From IMG/VR virus record IMGVR_UViG_3300022752_000080, positions 1-57,527 of that record: 57,527 nucleotides of DNA; one strand, written 5' to 3'. Within the stretch, counting starts at the first letter, position 1. Each line of letters starts with the position of its first letter. Source of the stretch: a virus. Below are positions 48,649 through 54,686 of the stretch, one piece after another. Made by a program: the position numbers and the translations under genes. The notes under the pieces are model-generated. The model had not been told where the DNA came from. It did not search any database and saw only the letters and a list, made by a program, of their open reading frames with translations.

Positions 48649-48772
48649 TTGATGGAGTAAGCGTAATATACCTCAAGGATATAACAGAGGCTTACCCTCT
48701 ATCTACGACTCTACGGAAGATACCCGTAGTAGAAGTTGGCGTCTACTTAGTTAATCGCTAAGGACTACCAAG
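48649..48772 (-). other. 124-bp gap between tRNA-Pro and tRNA-Ser
   Basis: Contains a short perfect inverted repeat CTACGG/CCGTAG with a 7-nt loop, but no cloverleaf, no promoter with two good hexamers and no plausible ORF. Probably spacer RNA in the polycistronic tRNA transcript. Confidence 0.4.
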
Positions 48773-48857
48773 CGGAAGTGGTAGGATTCGAACCCACGAT
48801 GGCTTTCACCATGCTTGTTTTCAAGACAAGTTCCTTCAACCACTCGGACACACTTCC
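48773..48857 (-). tRNA. tRNA-Ser (UGA)
   Basis: Class II tRNA. Acceptor GGAAGTG/CACTTCC, anticodon stem CTTGT/ACAAG with loop CTTGAAA giving UGA, variable arm ATGGTGAAAGCCAT, T-arm GTGGG-TTCGAAT-CCTAC. Confidence 0.95.
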
Positions 48858-48873
48858 ATTTGTTGACCTCCAT

Positions 48874-48902
48874 ATTATATGGGAGGTCTGGGGGTCTGTC
48901 AA
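48874..48902 (-). promoter_or_regulatory. Consensus sigma70 promoter TTGACA-17-TATAAT for the Ser-Pro-Ala tRNA region
   Basis: -35 at 48897-48902 and -10 at 48874-48879, both perfect, 17 nt before tRNA-Ser(UGA). Confidence 0.88.
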
Positions 48903-48939
48903 CCCCCCACGGTCATCAGCTGATGCCCGTAATGGGCAA

Positions 48940-49030
48940 CGGAAGTGGTTGGATTTGAACCAACGGATGCCTATTATAAAGCATCGGCGGTTTAGCAAAC
49001 CGCTGCATTAAGCCACTCTGCCACACTTCC
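48940..49030 (-). tRNA. tRNA-Ser (GCU)
   Basis: Class II tRNA. Acceptor GGAAGTG/CACTTCC, identical to that of tRNA-Ser(UGA); anticodon stem GCGGT/ACCGC with loop TTGCTAA giving GCU; long variable arm GATGC/GCATC; T-arm GTTGG-TTCAAAT-CCAAC. Confidence 0.95.
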
Positions 49031-49032
49031 AA

Positions 49033-49374
49033 TTACTCAATCACTTCAACATCAACTTGGTCAATTGATTCATCGAAGTCTTGAACAAACTCGGATGGAG
49101 AGAGATCAACAAATTCTTGTTTTAATTTTCTTTCTTCAATTTCTTTTGCTGCTTTATCAATTGCATCCCAATCAAAGAGATCTTTTTGAACATCAGAAGA
49201 AGCAACGTCATACTTAACAACTTCCATGTTGTTACCGCTGTCAACTATAACTTGTGCTTCTTCTGTTGTATCAAAGAGTTGCGAATCGGTAATATTAGTA
49301 GACCAACATTTTCCTGGTTCTGTATCACCAGTCCAATAAGCATTGTAACCAACTACACGAACAATATATGACAT
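49033..49374 (-). CDS. Small acidic protein, paralogue of the upstream gene
   Basis: 113 residues. The start MSYIVRVVGYNAYWTGDTEP parallels MAYLIKVGEKPSYWSG of the neighbouring gene, so the two look like a tandem duplication. The C-terminus is acidic (DFDESIDQVDVEVIE). Immediately upstream of tRNA-Ser(GCU). Function unknown. Confidence 0.72.
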   Translation of the reverse strand: MSYIVRVVGYNAYWTGDTEPGKCWSTNITDSQLFDTTEEAQVIVDSGNNMEVVKYDVASSDVQKDLFDWDAIDKAAKEIEERKLKQEFVDLSPSEFVQDFDESIDQVDVEVIE

Positions 49375-49390
49375 AATAAATCACTCCTTA

Positions 49391-49681
49391 TCAAGAATGC
49401 ATTCTTCTAAGATCTTCTGCGGTTAGTGAAGGATCAACTACAGGTGCTACTTCTTCGCCTTCTTCCGCTTCAACAACTGGGCGCTCAACTGAAGGAGCAT
49501 CTTCAGACTTTACTGCGTTAAGAACTGAGTAACCCCATACTTCAGCAATTTCTTTAATGTCCTTTTCTGCTTCTTTTTTAGTAGCATACTCTTTTGCTTC
49601 TGCTGCTTGATCAACTAAAACAGCATCTTCTCTACCAGACCAGTAAGATGGTTTTTCTCCTACTTTAATTAGATAAGCCAT
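49391..49681 (-). CDS. Small acidic protein, paralogue of the downstream gene
   Basis: 96 residues: MAYLIKVGEKPSYWSGREDA, a helical Lys/Glu segment (KEYATKKEAEKDIKEIAEVW), acidic linker (EAEEGEEVAPVVDPS). Both a sigma70 promoter (49765-49793) and a perfect late promoter (49714-49721) precede it, so it may be made throughout infection. Confidence 0.72.
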   Translation of the reverse strand: MAYLIKVGEKPSYWSGREDAVLVDQAAEAKEYATKKEAEKDIKEIAEVWGYSVLNAVKSEDAPSVERPVVEAEEGEEVAPVVDPSLTAEDLRRMHS

Positions 49682-49713
49682 ATCTTTTAGTAAACAATAC
49701 GTTTATTCTATCC

Positions 49714-49721
49714 TATTTATA
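49714..49721 (-). promoter_or_regulatory. T4-type late promoter TATAAATA
   Basis: Exact core, 32 nt before ATG 49681, downstream of an early promoter for the same gene. Confidence 0.65.
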
Positions 49722-49725
49722 CCAA

Positions 49726-49983
49726 TCAACGAATTTCGAAATCCAGTTTTCTTGGTATCCTTTTAGTATACCCCGAACTTAAAGATATGTCAAGCTTTTT
49801 TTCTTTCGGTTTTCCGATCCCGTTAATAGCAGTTACTGATGAAAGGTCGTTACTTGTAATAATAGGAAGACCATTCCTATCTAGCCTTAAAAGCGTGTGA
49901 TTATCACAACCACACGACTTACTTTTATTTGCTTGAGTTACTTCTATTTCTACGCCACATGCGTTACATCTGATCTTTGCCAT
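49726..49983 (-). CDS. Small zinc-ribbon protein
   Basis: 85 residues. IRCNACGVEI and SKSCGCDNHT give two cysteine pairs of a zinc ribbon at the N-terminus; the rest (LLRLDRNGLPIITSNDLSSV and a basic end) is strand-rich. Its 3' part contains the sigma70 promoter of the next gene. Confidence 0.72.
   Translation of the reverse strand: MAKIRCNACGVEIEVTQANKSKSCGCDNHTLLRLDRNGLPIITSNDLSSVTAINGIGKPKEKKLDISLSSGYTKRIPRKLDFEIR
49765..49793 (-). promoter_or_regulatory. Sigma70 promoter TTGACA-17-TATACT inside the zinc-ribbon gene
   Basis: -35 at 49788-49793 and -10 at 49765-49770, wholly within coding sequence and facing the gene at 49681. Confidence 0.7.
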
Positions 49984-50191
49984 TTTCTTTTAACCATTCC
50001 ACCATTTCTTTTTGCATTTTTTTTGATTCTTTGTCAAGTTGTCGTTTCATATTCCTTGCCATGTTCCAACGAATGAAATTAATATGAAATAATTTTAATC
50101 TGAGATTAATATACTCTGGAACATTTGGATCCTGCCAGATAACATAAATTATCGCGCAGAAAATTATTAGGGAGATATAATATGTATTCAT
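49964..50191 (-). CDS. Small membrane-anchored basic protein
   Basis: 75 residues with an N-terminal membrane helix (YYISLIIFCAIIYVIW) and a basic/helical soluble part (NMKRQLDKESKKMQKEMVEW). Overlaps the zinc-ribbon gene by 20 nt. Function unknown. Confidence 0.68.
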   Translation of the reverse strand: MNTYYISLIIFCAIIYVIWQDPNVPEYINLRLKLFHINFIRWNMARNMKRQLDKESKKMQKEMVEWLKENGKDQM

Positions 50192-50199
50192 AGTTTATA

Positions 50200-50271
50200 T
50201 GGGAAATATCGGATTCGAACCAATGACCGTCTGCGTGTAAAGCAGCTGCGCTACCGCTGCGCCAATCTCCC
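50200..50271 (-). tRNA. tRNA-Val (UAC)
   Basis: Acceptor GGGAGAT/ATTTCCC, anticodon stem GCTGC/GCAGA with loop TTTACAC giving UAC, T-arm TTGG-TTCGAAT-CCGA. Confidence 0.9.
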
Positions 50272-50275
50272 TAGG

Positions 50276-50349
50276 CGCTTCAGGTTGGATTCGAACCAAC
50301 GACTCACGCTTTAGAAGAGCGTTACTCTATTCCACTGAGTTACTGAAGC
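50276..50349 (-). tRNA. tRNA-Arg (UCU)
   Basis: Acceptor GCTTCAG/CTGAAGC, anticodon stem ACGCT/AGCGT with loop CTTCTAA giving UCU, T-arm GTTGG-TTCGAAT-CCAAC. Precedes tRNA-Val by 4 nt. Confidence 0.95.
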
Positions 50350-50357
50350 ATGTAAGT

Positions 50358-50386
50358 ATTATATCACTGCTTCGGGCAGGTGTCAA
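50358..50386 (-). promoter_or_regulatory. Consensus sigma70 promoter TTGACA-17-TATAAT for tRNA-Arg and tRNA-Val
   Basis: -35 at 50381-50386 and -10 at 50358-50363. Overlaps the last codons of the upstream ORF. Confidence 0.87.
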
Positions 50387-50774
50387 TCCATGGGGCACAA
50401 AGTCTTATTGGAGGAGCGAGTGCTTTGCACTCATCACTGTAGCATAATGATTCATCGTTGTCTTCTTCTATATAGCGAGGTTTGTATTGTTTGTCTGCTT
50501 CTTGTATGATTCTATCATACTCTGGCGTAACTTGTTTGATTGCTTTGTCTACGTCTCTTTCAACTCGACGGTTTAGTTTGTCTGGGTCTTGTATGATTAC
50601 CCTATTGATAGTTGTCTGTGGGAAATATTTTCTTTGAATCTCATCAAGTAAATCCCAAAGATTGTTTTCATGAATTCCAGTACATTGTGAAAGTGCTGCA
50701 ATAATAGAAGATAATACTATACTGGTTGTTATAATAGTTTTTTTAGAGGGTTTGCCAATGTGAAAATTAAACAT
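50364..50774 (-). CDS. Membrane-anchored hypothetical protein
   Basis: 136 residues from ATG 50774. N-terminal helix (KTIITTSIVLSSIIAALSQC) could be a membrane anchor or lipoprotein-like signal (SQC). The rest is soluble, with acidic/basic alternation (DKLNRRVERDVDKAIKQVTP) and four conserved-looking cysteines near the end (SLCYSDEC, RLCAPWIDTC). A 6-bp GGGGAG/CTCCCC hairpin immediately precedes the ATG and may hide or form its ribosome binding site. Unknown function, near lysis-type genes. Confidence 0.65.
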   Translation of the reverse strand: MFNFHIGKPSKKTIITTSIVLSSIIAALSQCTGIHENNLWDLLDEIQRKYFPQTTINRVIIQDPDKLNRRVERDVDKAIKQVTPEYDRIIQEADKQYKPRYIEEDNDESLCYSDECKALAPPIRLCAPWIDTCPKQ

Positions 50775-50801
50775 AAAGGGGAGGTCTGCAGCACTCCCCA
50801 A

Positions 50802-50809
50802 TATTTATT
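50802..50809 (-). promoter_or_regulatory. Late promoter-like AATAAATA
   Basis: Seven of eight core bases, 27 nt before ATG 50774, in the 15-bp gap after the RlpA-like gene. Confidence 0.4.
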
Positions 50810-50816
50810 CAGTTAT

Positions 50817-51179
50817 TCAAACCCTTGCATAGCAGACGCTTGTAACGCCTTGACTGGGTGAAGCAATAGAAGAGAAAGCACCATACGACAAGTCAAGGTC
50901 TCGCCCACCAACGTAGGGACCGCGATCATTTACACGCACAACCACTGACTTGCCATTTTGCTGATTTGTAACTCTTAATCTAGTTCCAAAAGGAAGCCAT
51001 TTATGTGCGACTGATTTACCATAAGCATTGTATCTTTCGCCGTTTGCAGTCGTCTGCCCATGATATCCGTCACCAACTCCATAATGTGATGCGAGGGAAC
51101 ATCCGCTCGCTGCCTTTGCTGTTACGGGTGCCAATCCGACAAGACCAAAGGCAAGAATTGAAAGTGATTTAAGAAGCAT
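50817..51179 (-). CDS. Secreted RlpA-like double-psi beta-barrel protein
   Basis: 120 residues from ATG 51179. A signal peptide is obvious: LLKSLSILAFGLVGLAP followed by AKAA. The mature part is an RlpA/DPBB domain: ASHYG.....G.TTANGE(R/K), LPFGTRLRVTNQQNGKSVVV, RVNDRGPYVGGRDLDLSYGA. Cellular RlpA cuts denuded glycan strands of peptidoglycan; the catalytic Asp of the ND-RG segment is present. An exported wall enzyme in a phage points to lysis or wall remodelling. It has a strong promoter and an unusually long (~120-nt) leader. Confidence 0.88.
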   Translation of the reverse strand: MLLKSLSILAFGLVGLAPVTAKAASGCSLASHYGVGDGYHGQTTANGERYNAYGKSVAHKWLPFGTRLRVTNQQNGKSVVVRVNDRGPYVGGRDLDLSYGAFSSIASPSQGVTSVCYARV

Positions 51180-51224
51180 TAATTTACATTGAACTCTACA
51201 TCCCAATAGAAAAAGCGCACTTCC

Positions 51225-51279
51225 CCTTTCTCAAGGGGCAATTTCCTGGACTCTAATTTTCATTCACGTTATAATAACG
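51225..51279 (-). promoter_or_regulatory. Leader structure of the RlpA-like gene: CGTTAT dyad and CCCCTT hairpin
   Basis: A perfect 13-bp dyad (CGTTAT-T-ATAACG, 51267-51279) and a CCCCTT-GAGA-AAGGGG hairpin (51223-51238) lie between promoter and ATG. They could be an operator and a translation-control element; no regulator is identified. Confidence 0.45.
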
Positions 51280-51306
51280 AGTGATCCCCAATTATGAGGA
51301 AAACAT

Positions 51307-51335
51307 AATATAACAGTTATTTAGGATTTTGTCAA
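51307..51335 (-). promoter_or_regulatory. Sigma70 promoter TTGACA-17-TATATT for the RlpA-like gene
   Basis: -35 at 51330-51335 and -10 at 51307-51312, about 125 nt upstream of ATG 51179. Confidence 0.82.
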
Positions 51336-51342
51336 GCCCCCT

Positions 51343-51350
51343 CATAAATA
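51343..51350 (+). promoter_or_regulatory. Late promoter CATAAATA
   Basis: Late core with C at the first position, followed by CC as at 25548, 25 nt before ATG 51376 on the plus strand. Confidence 0.55.
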
Positions 51351-51375
51351 CCAGTGGTGTCGGGAAACCGAATGT

Positions 51376-51567
51376 ATGCCAAGAGAGTGGAATACTCCAA
51401 TCAGGGAGCCATGGAATGCTCCTATTCATAATACCTTAAAAGCAATAGACAATCACACTCAAGAGTATATCAAGAGTGGTGACATTTGGCATCTAGAAAA
51501 AGCAGATCAACTCAGGCAATATTTGCACGAGTTGAAAACTTGGATACACAGACAGGAGGGACGATGA
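51376..51567 (+). CDS. Small hypothetical protein upstream of a possible holin
   Basis: 63 residues: MPREWNTPIREPWNAPIHNT, HLEKADQLRQYLHELKTWIH. Helical, Trp-rich, Pro-rich start. Its TGA overlaps the next ATG (ATGA). Function unknown. Confidence 0.6.
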   Translation: MPREWNTPIREPWNAPIHNTLKAIDNHTQEYIKSGDIWHLEKADQLRQYLHELKTWIHRQEGR

Positions 51568-51803
51568 AACTCAATCTAAGCAAACTCATCTTTATCGTTT
51601 GTATATCAGCAGTTGGATTTGTTGGATTGAATTTTGTTGCCTGTAACTTTATGATACCAGGATCTATCATTAGTGCTAATGTATTGGGTGGATTAAAAAA
51701 TCCTCCTCCCTTGGATTGTAAAGAATCCGAGAGAAGAGGATATGAAACTTTATTGGCAATTCTAACAACAGTGATTGCTCTAAGAACGAAGGTAGAAGAT
51801 TAA
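51564..51803 (+). CDS. Small two-span membrane protein, possible holin
   Basis: 79 residues from ATG 51564 with AGGAGGG 4 nt upstream. First helix KLIFIVCISAVGFVGLNFVA; second less hydrophobic (ETLLAILTTVIAL). It could be a pinholin, holin or spanin component: it lies next to the endolysin genes and its end overlaps the lysozyme ORF convergently (4 nt, TTAA). The lysis role is inferred only from size, topology and position. Confidence 0.45.
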   Translation: MKLNLSKLIFIVCISAVGFVGLNFVACNFMIPGSIISANVLGGLKNPPPLDCKESERRGYETLLAILTTVIALRTKVED

Positions 51804-52258
51804 GAAACCCAGAGTTTACCTTCTGCTTTACGTCTTCTAAGTAATCCTGCTTCAACACTACTGCCAGGATTACGATACATCTCTAATGTTTTTGGGATGA
51901 ATCCCCAATTCTTTTCACGAAGATGGCGAGAGATGGTGCCGAAATTATTTGAATTGTAAAACCCAGCACCGAGATTATAAGCAAAGGATAAAAGTGCTCC
52001 GCGTTGGTTGTCATTCATTTCGCTCCAATAAGGTATCTTAGACAGTGTAGGAATAAACTCACGCTTGATTTGACTGACGAGCAAATCATCAGCAACCTTT
52101 TGTGAAATCTTATCTCCAATTTTAAATGGTTTGCCAAGAAAATCTTTGGTGCTACCCCAACCAATAGTGATGGGTAGATTACCTGTATGTGGATCTGGGT
52201 ATGCTATCAGTTCACAACCTTCAAACTCTTTGATTAACTCTACTCCCTTTACAGGCAC
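51800..52258 (-). CDS. GH24 lysozyme ORF, probable second domain of a frameshift endolysin
   Basis: As a stand-alone ORF it would need GTG 52258 and has no ribosome binding site. The enzyme domain is complete: IKEFEGCELIAYPDPHTGN (catalytic Glu13 and Asp22 by the T4 lysozyme scheme), LPITIGWGST (Thr31), NQRGALLSFAYNLGAG. The open frame actually starts just before the slippery site at 52291 and encodes a Ser/Thr-rich linker (VDNSTSTSKYDV) in front of the domain. So the natural product may be a 396-residue fusion with the upstream peptidase. Cuts the glycan strand of peptidoglycan. Confidence 0.9.
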   Translation of the reverse strand: MPVKGVELIKEFEGCELIAYPDPHTGNLPITIGWGSTKDFLGKPFKIGDKISQKVADDLLVSQIKREFIPTLSKIPYWSEMNDNQRGALLSFAYNLGAGFYNSNNFGTISRHLREKNWGFIPKTLEMYRNPGSSVEAGLLRRRKAEGKLWVS

Positions 52259-52287
52259 ATCATATTTGCTTGTAGAAGTAGAGTTGT

Positions 52288-52989
52288 CTACTTTTTTACA
52301 TCAAAAATTCTCCCCCATCCATCGTTACCAGCAGGGCACCATCTACAAGCAAGGTCACTACGCTTATACACAGCACCTCTACCGTTACCCACAGCGCCCG
52401 TATAACCGTCGTTAAGACTGCCGTAAGGGTCATTGACGACATAATCACCTGTAGGTGTCTTGCCGATGATTACAACCATGTGCCCCCCAGTAGGAGCAGA
52501 TAGAGAGCCGCGATGAAGAATGCCAGCGACCACGGGTTTCCCAGCAGCAAGCTCACGGTCAAGGTCATTAAAAGATAAACCGTAACTAAAGTGTGACTGT
52601 ATACCATAAGACGCCAAAACTTTGGTTTGAACCAAGTGATCAGTCGTGTCACCAACCTCAAATACTTTCTGGACATAAGCATCATCACCTTTTGCCCCTT
52701 TGAGTGTGCCTGGCTTAAAATATTCTAACACCATAGCACAGGAAGATGAGTTACAAGTGCGATTAGCATCTCTGTAGTTATCTGTCTGAGGAAAGAAAGG
52801 GACATCAAGAATATTTGATTTTGGTTTTTCTGGTTGTGCTCTAAATGTTTTAACCCAACCAGAAGAATCTTCCATTTCTTCTGGTGTTTTTTTATTGAGA
52901 GCATCTTCAAAATATCCAACAGCTTCTACATGCTTTGGATTTTTTTCGTCGTAATATTTAAAAAAGTTGTGTAAATCAATCTTTGCCAT
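52288..52989 (-). CDS. C39-like cysteine peptidase, probable first domain of an endolysin
   Basis: 233 residues. ILDVPFFPQTDNYRD supplies the oxyanion Gln68, RTCNSSSCAMVLEYF the Cys79 of the CGPxxLAM-type motif (here CNSSSCAMVL), GGHMVVIIGKT His170, YVVNDPYGS Asp187: a peptidase-C39-like active site as found in phage cell-wall peptidases. The N-terminal 55 residues are a charged helical domain. The ORF ends ...FDVKK-stop at a canonical slippery heptamer, with the lysozyme in the -1 frame. Its ATG overlaps the end of the endonuclease gene by 14 nt. Confidence 0.85.
   Translation of the reverse strand: MAKIDLHNFFKYYDEKNPKHVEAVGYFEDALNKKTPEEMEDSSGWVKTFRAQPEKPKSNILDVPFFPQTDNYRDANRTCNSSSCAMVLEYFKPGTLKGAKGDDAYVQKVFEVGDTTDHLVQTKVLASYGIQSHFSYGLSFNDLDRELAAGKPVVAGILHRGSLSAPTGGHMVVIIGKTPTGDYVVNDPYGSLNDGYTGAVGNGRGAVYKRSDLACRWCPAGNDGWGRIFDVKK
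52291..52316 (-). promoter_or_regulatory. Predicted programmed -1 frameshift site A_AAA_AAG with upstream Shine-Dalgarno-like stimulator
   Basis: Heptamer at 52291-52297 in the peptidase frame, followed directly by TAG (52288-52290). GGGGGAG at 52310-52316 lies 12 nt upstream, close to the spacing in bacterial dnaX. A small GTAGA/TCTAC hairpin begins at the heptamer's last base. The -1 frame is open to the lysozyme stop at 51800. Confidence 0.75.
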
Positions 52990-53323
52990 CTTTGTCTCCG
53001 AATAGTTGAATGTAATACTCTGCGTCTACTACGACCAGTGGTTTTTTGCCATTCTTTTTCATGACAACAATAGGCTCATAGTCACCACAGTTGGCAGATG
53101 CTTGCTCGTAAGCATCCCATATATTTAGCTTCTCTACATTTTTACATTCAATACTATGAGGAAACTTTAATCTGGCAGCACGAGCCATGATAAGGTCTTC
53201 TCCGCCTGCTCCCATGCTACGAGATTCAATATCTTCTGGATGAATATCAAGTGCTTCAATAAGTTTATCTCTGACCCATTTTTGGAGAACTCTTCCTTTA
53301 TTTTTAGCTGATTGTGGTTTCAT
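52976..53323 (-). CDS. PD-(D/E)XK / Holliday-junction resolvase-like endonuclease
   Basis: 115 residues. NKGRVLQKWVRDKLIEALDI (N-terminal helix with Arg), ESRSMGAGGEDLIMARAARL (the ED catalytic region) and FPHSIECKN (ECK, ExK motif) form the nuclease core; PIVVMKKNGKKPLVVVDAEY gives the closing strands. The same domain layout is seen in phage resolvase-like nucleases. Preceded by a terminator and a GATAAATA late promoter. Confidence 0.75.
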   Translation of the reverse strand: MKPQSAKNKGRVLQKWVRDKLIEALDIHPEDIESRSMGAGGEDLIMARAARLKFPHSIECKNVEKLNIWDAYEQASANCGDYEPIVVMKKNGKKPLVVVDAEYYIQLFGDKDGKD

Positions 53324-53324
53324 A

Positions 53325-53350
53325 ATAAAAAAACCTCCATGATGGAGGTA
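53325..53350 (-). terminator. Terminator after the nrdA-nrdB operon
   Basis: ACCTCCA/TGGAGGT stem followed by TTTTTTT on the minus strand, directly after the 49-residue ORF. Confidence 0.85.
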
Positions 53351-53356
53351 TTTATC
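53349..53356 (-). promoter_or_regulatory. Late promoter-like GATAAATA upstream of the endonuclease-peptidase-lysozyme genes
   Basis: Seven of eight core bases, followed by CC as in other late promoters here; 26 nt before ATG 53323 and overlapping the terminator. Confidence 0.5.
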
Positions 53357-53505
53357 TATTCAATTGAACCAGGGGTCTGGTATTTTCTTTTCATTGCTCC
53401 CAGAAACCATGCTTCTGACAGAGCTTTCGGACCCTCTTTGAGTATTCGTTTGTTGTGCTCTGTCAGTTTCTCGTATTTGAGTGCTTTCTCTTTCCAGTCT
53501 TCCAT
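53356..53505 (-). CDS. 49-residue hypothetical protein
   Basis: MEDWKEKALKYEKLTEHNKR, then GPKALSEAWFLGAMKRKYQT: a basic helical microprotein. Its ATG shares the A of the nrdB TAA (TAATG), so it is translationally coupled to nrdB. Last gene before the terminator. Confidence 0.7.
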   Translation of the reverse strand: MEDWKEKALKYEKLTEHNKRILKEGPKALSEAWFLGAMKRKYQTPGSIE

Positions 53506-54686
53506 TACAGTTTAAAACCAGCGAAAGTATCTTTCTTAACATCTTGTTTAATGCCTCCGATGACATAGGATTCCACTTCTGTTTCTTGTGGAGCAACTTG
53601 TAGACCCTTAGAAGACAACCAGTGCTGAGTCCAAGGCAATGGATTGTTTGACATAGGAGTATCAAACACAGGCTTCAAACCAATCGCTCTCATGCGACGA
53701 TTGGCAATATACTCAACATAGGAGTTGAGCAACTTATCATTCAATCCAATGATGCTACCATCCTTGAATAGATATTGAGCCCATGCTTTCTCTTCATCAA
53801 CAGTCTTTTTAAACTGCTCTACTGTCCACGCTTCTTCTTCTTTAGCGATTTGAAGAATGTCTGAGTCATCTCCATTAATCCAGTTCTTGATAATGTTTTG
53901 CGTAAGGACAAGATGTTGGCTTTCGTCTCTGGCGATGAGAGAGATAATTTTAGCGGATCCCTCCATAAGTTTAAGTTCGCCAAAAGCGAACGAGCACGCG
54001 AACGAAACATAGAATCTAATCCCCTCTAAGATGTTAACGTTGATTACAGCACGATAGAGTTTACGCTTCAATTCATAGAGAGTTTCTTTAGCAGCAGGCA
54101 CACCTTCAAGTTGATGTTGCCACTGATTACCCGATGAGTAATCTTGTGCTGCTTGAATGAAATCATCATATGCTTCAGTTACACTCTTTGCTCTATCAAG
54201 GATATTCTGGTCATCAAGGATAGTATCAAATACTTCTGATGGATCAGAATAGATATTCTTTATAATATATGTATATGAGCGGGAGTGAATCATCTCCATC
54301 GTTTCCCAGATAGTCATCGCTGACTCCAACTCTGGGAGGGAGCAGTAAGGAATAAATGCCAGGCCAGGCCCACGACCCTGCACAGAGTCAAGCATAATCT
54401 GATACTTCAAATTAGAAGTATAGATATGCTTTTGCTCTGGGCGAAGAGTAGCATAATCAGCACGATCCTTCTGAAGAGAAACCTCTTCAGGTCTCCAAAA
54501 GTATCCGAGCTGCTGTTGAGTTAACTTGTCGAAGATAGGATACTTGTAAGAATCGTATCTTTGAATTCCCAAAGGAGCACCGAAAAACATCGGTTGCTTT
54601 TTAATATCAACATGTTTGGTGTTGAATACTGTCATGCCTTCTACTGTTGGTGAGTTTTCGGTTAATTTAAATTTTGCAACTGTCAC
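53505..54686 (-). CDS. nrdB: Ribonucleotide reductase class I beta subunit
   Basis: 393 residues. GTG 54686 is preceded by AGGAGGAAGATT, a near-perfect ribosome binding site inside nrdA; ATG 54632 (FNTKHVDIKKQPMFFG) would be the alternative. Di-iron ligands: the first Glu pair near PELESAMTIWETMEMIHSRSY (E, E...H) and a second set near ARDESQHLVLTQNI (E..H). The conserved FYVSFACSFAFGE is present. C-terminal DTFAGFKL binds NrdA. Makes the tyrosyl or metal-radical centre for dNTP synthesis. Confidence 0.95.
   Translation of the reverse strand: MTVAKFKLTENSPTVEGMTVFNTKHVDIKKQPMFFGAPLGIQRYDSYKYPIFDKLTQQQLGYFWRPEEVSLQKDRADYATLRPEQKHIYTSNLKYQIMLDSVQGRGPGLAFIPYCSLPELESAMTIWETMEMIHSRSYTYIIKNIYSDPSEVFDTILDDQNILDRAKSVTEAYDDFIQAAQDYSSGNQWQHQLEGVPAAKETLYELKRKLYRAVINVNILEGIRFYVSFACSFAFGELKLMEGSAKIISLIARDESQHLVLTQNIIKNWINGDDSDILQIAKEEEAWTVEQFKKTVDEEKAWAQYLFKDGSIIGLNDKLLNSYVEYIANRRMRAIGLKPVFDTPMSNNPLPWTQHWLSSKGLQVAPQETEVESYVIGGIKQDVKKDTFAGFKL

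Noticed and set aside
48649-48772. Degenerate tRNA between tRNA-Pro and tRNA-Ser
   Set aside because: No T-arm or anticodon arm could be assembled on either strand.
53360-53665. 101-residue ORF overlapping the end of nrdB
   Set aside because: It reads another frame of nrdB; the 49-residue ORF at 53356-53505, coupled by TAATG, fits better.
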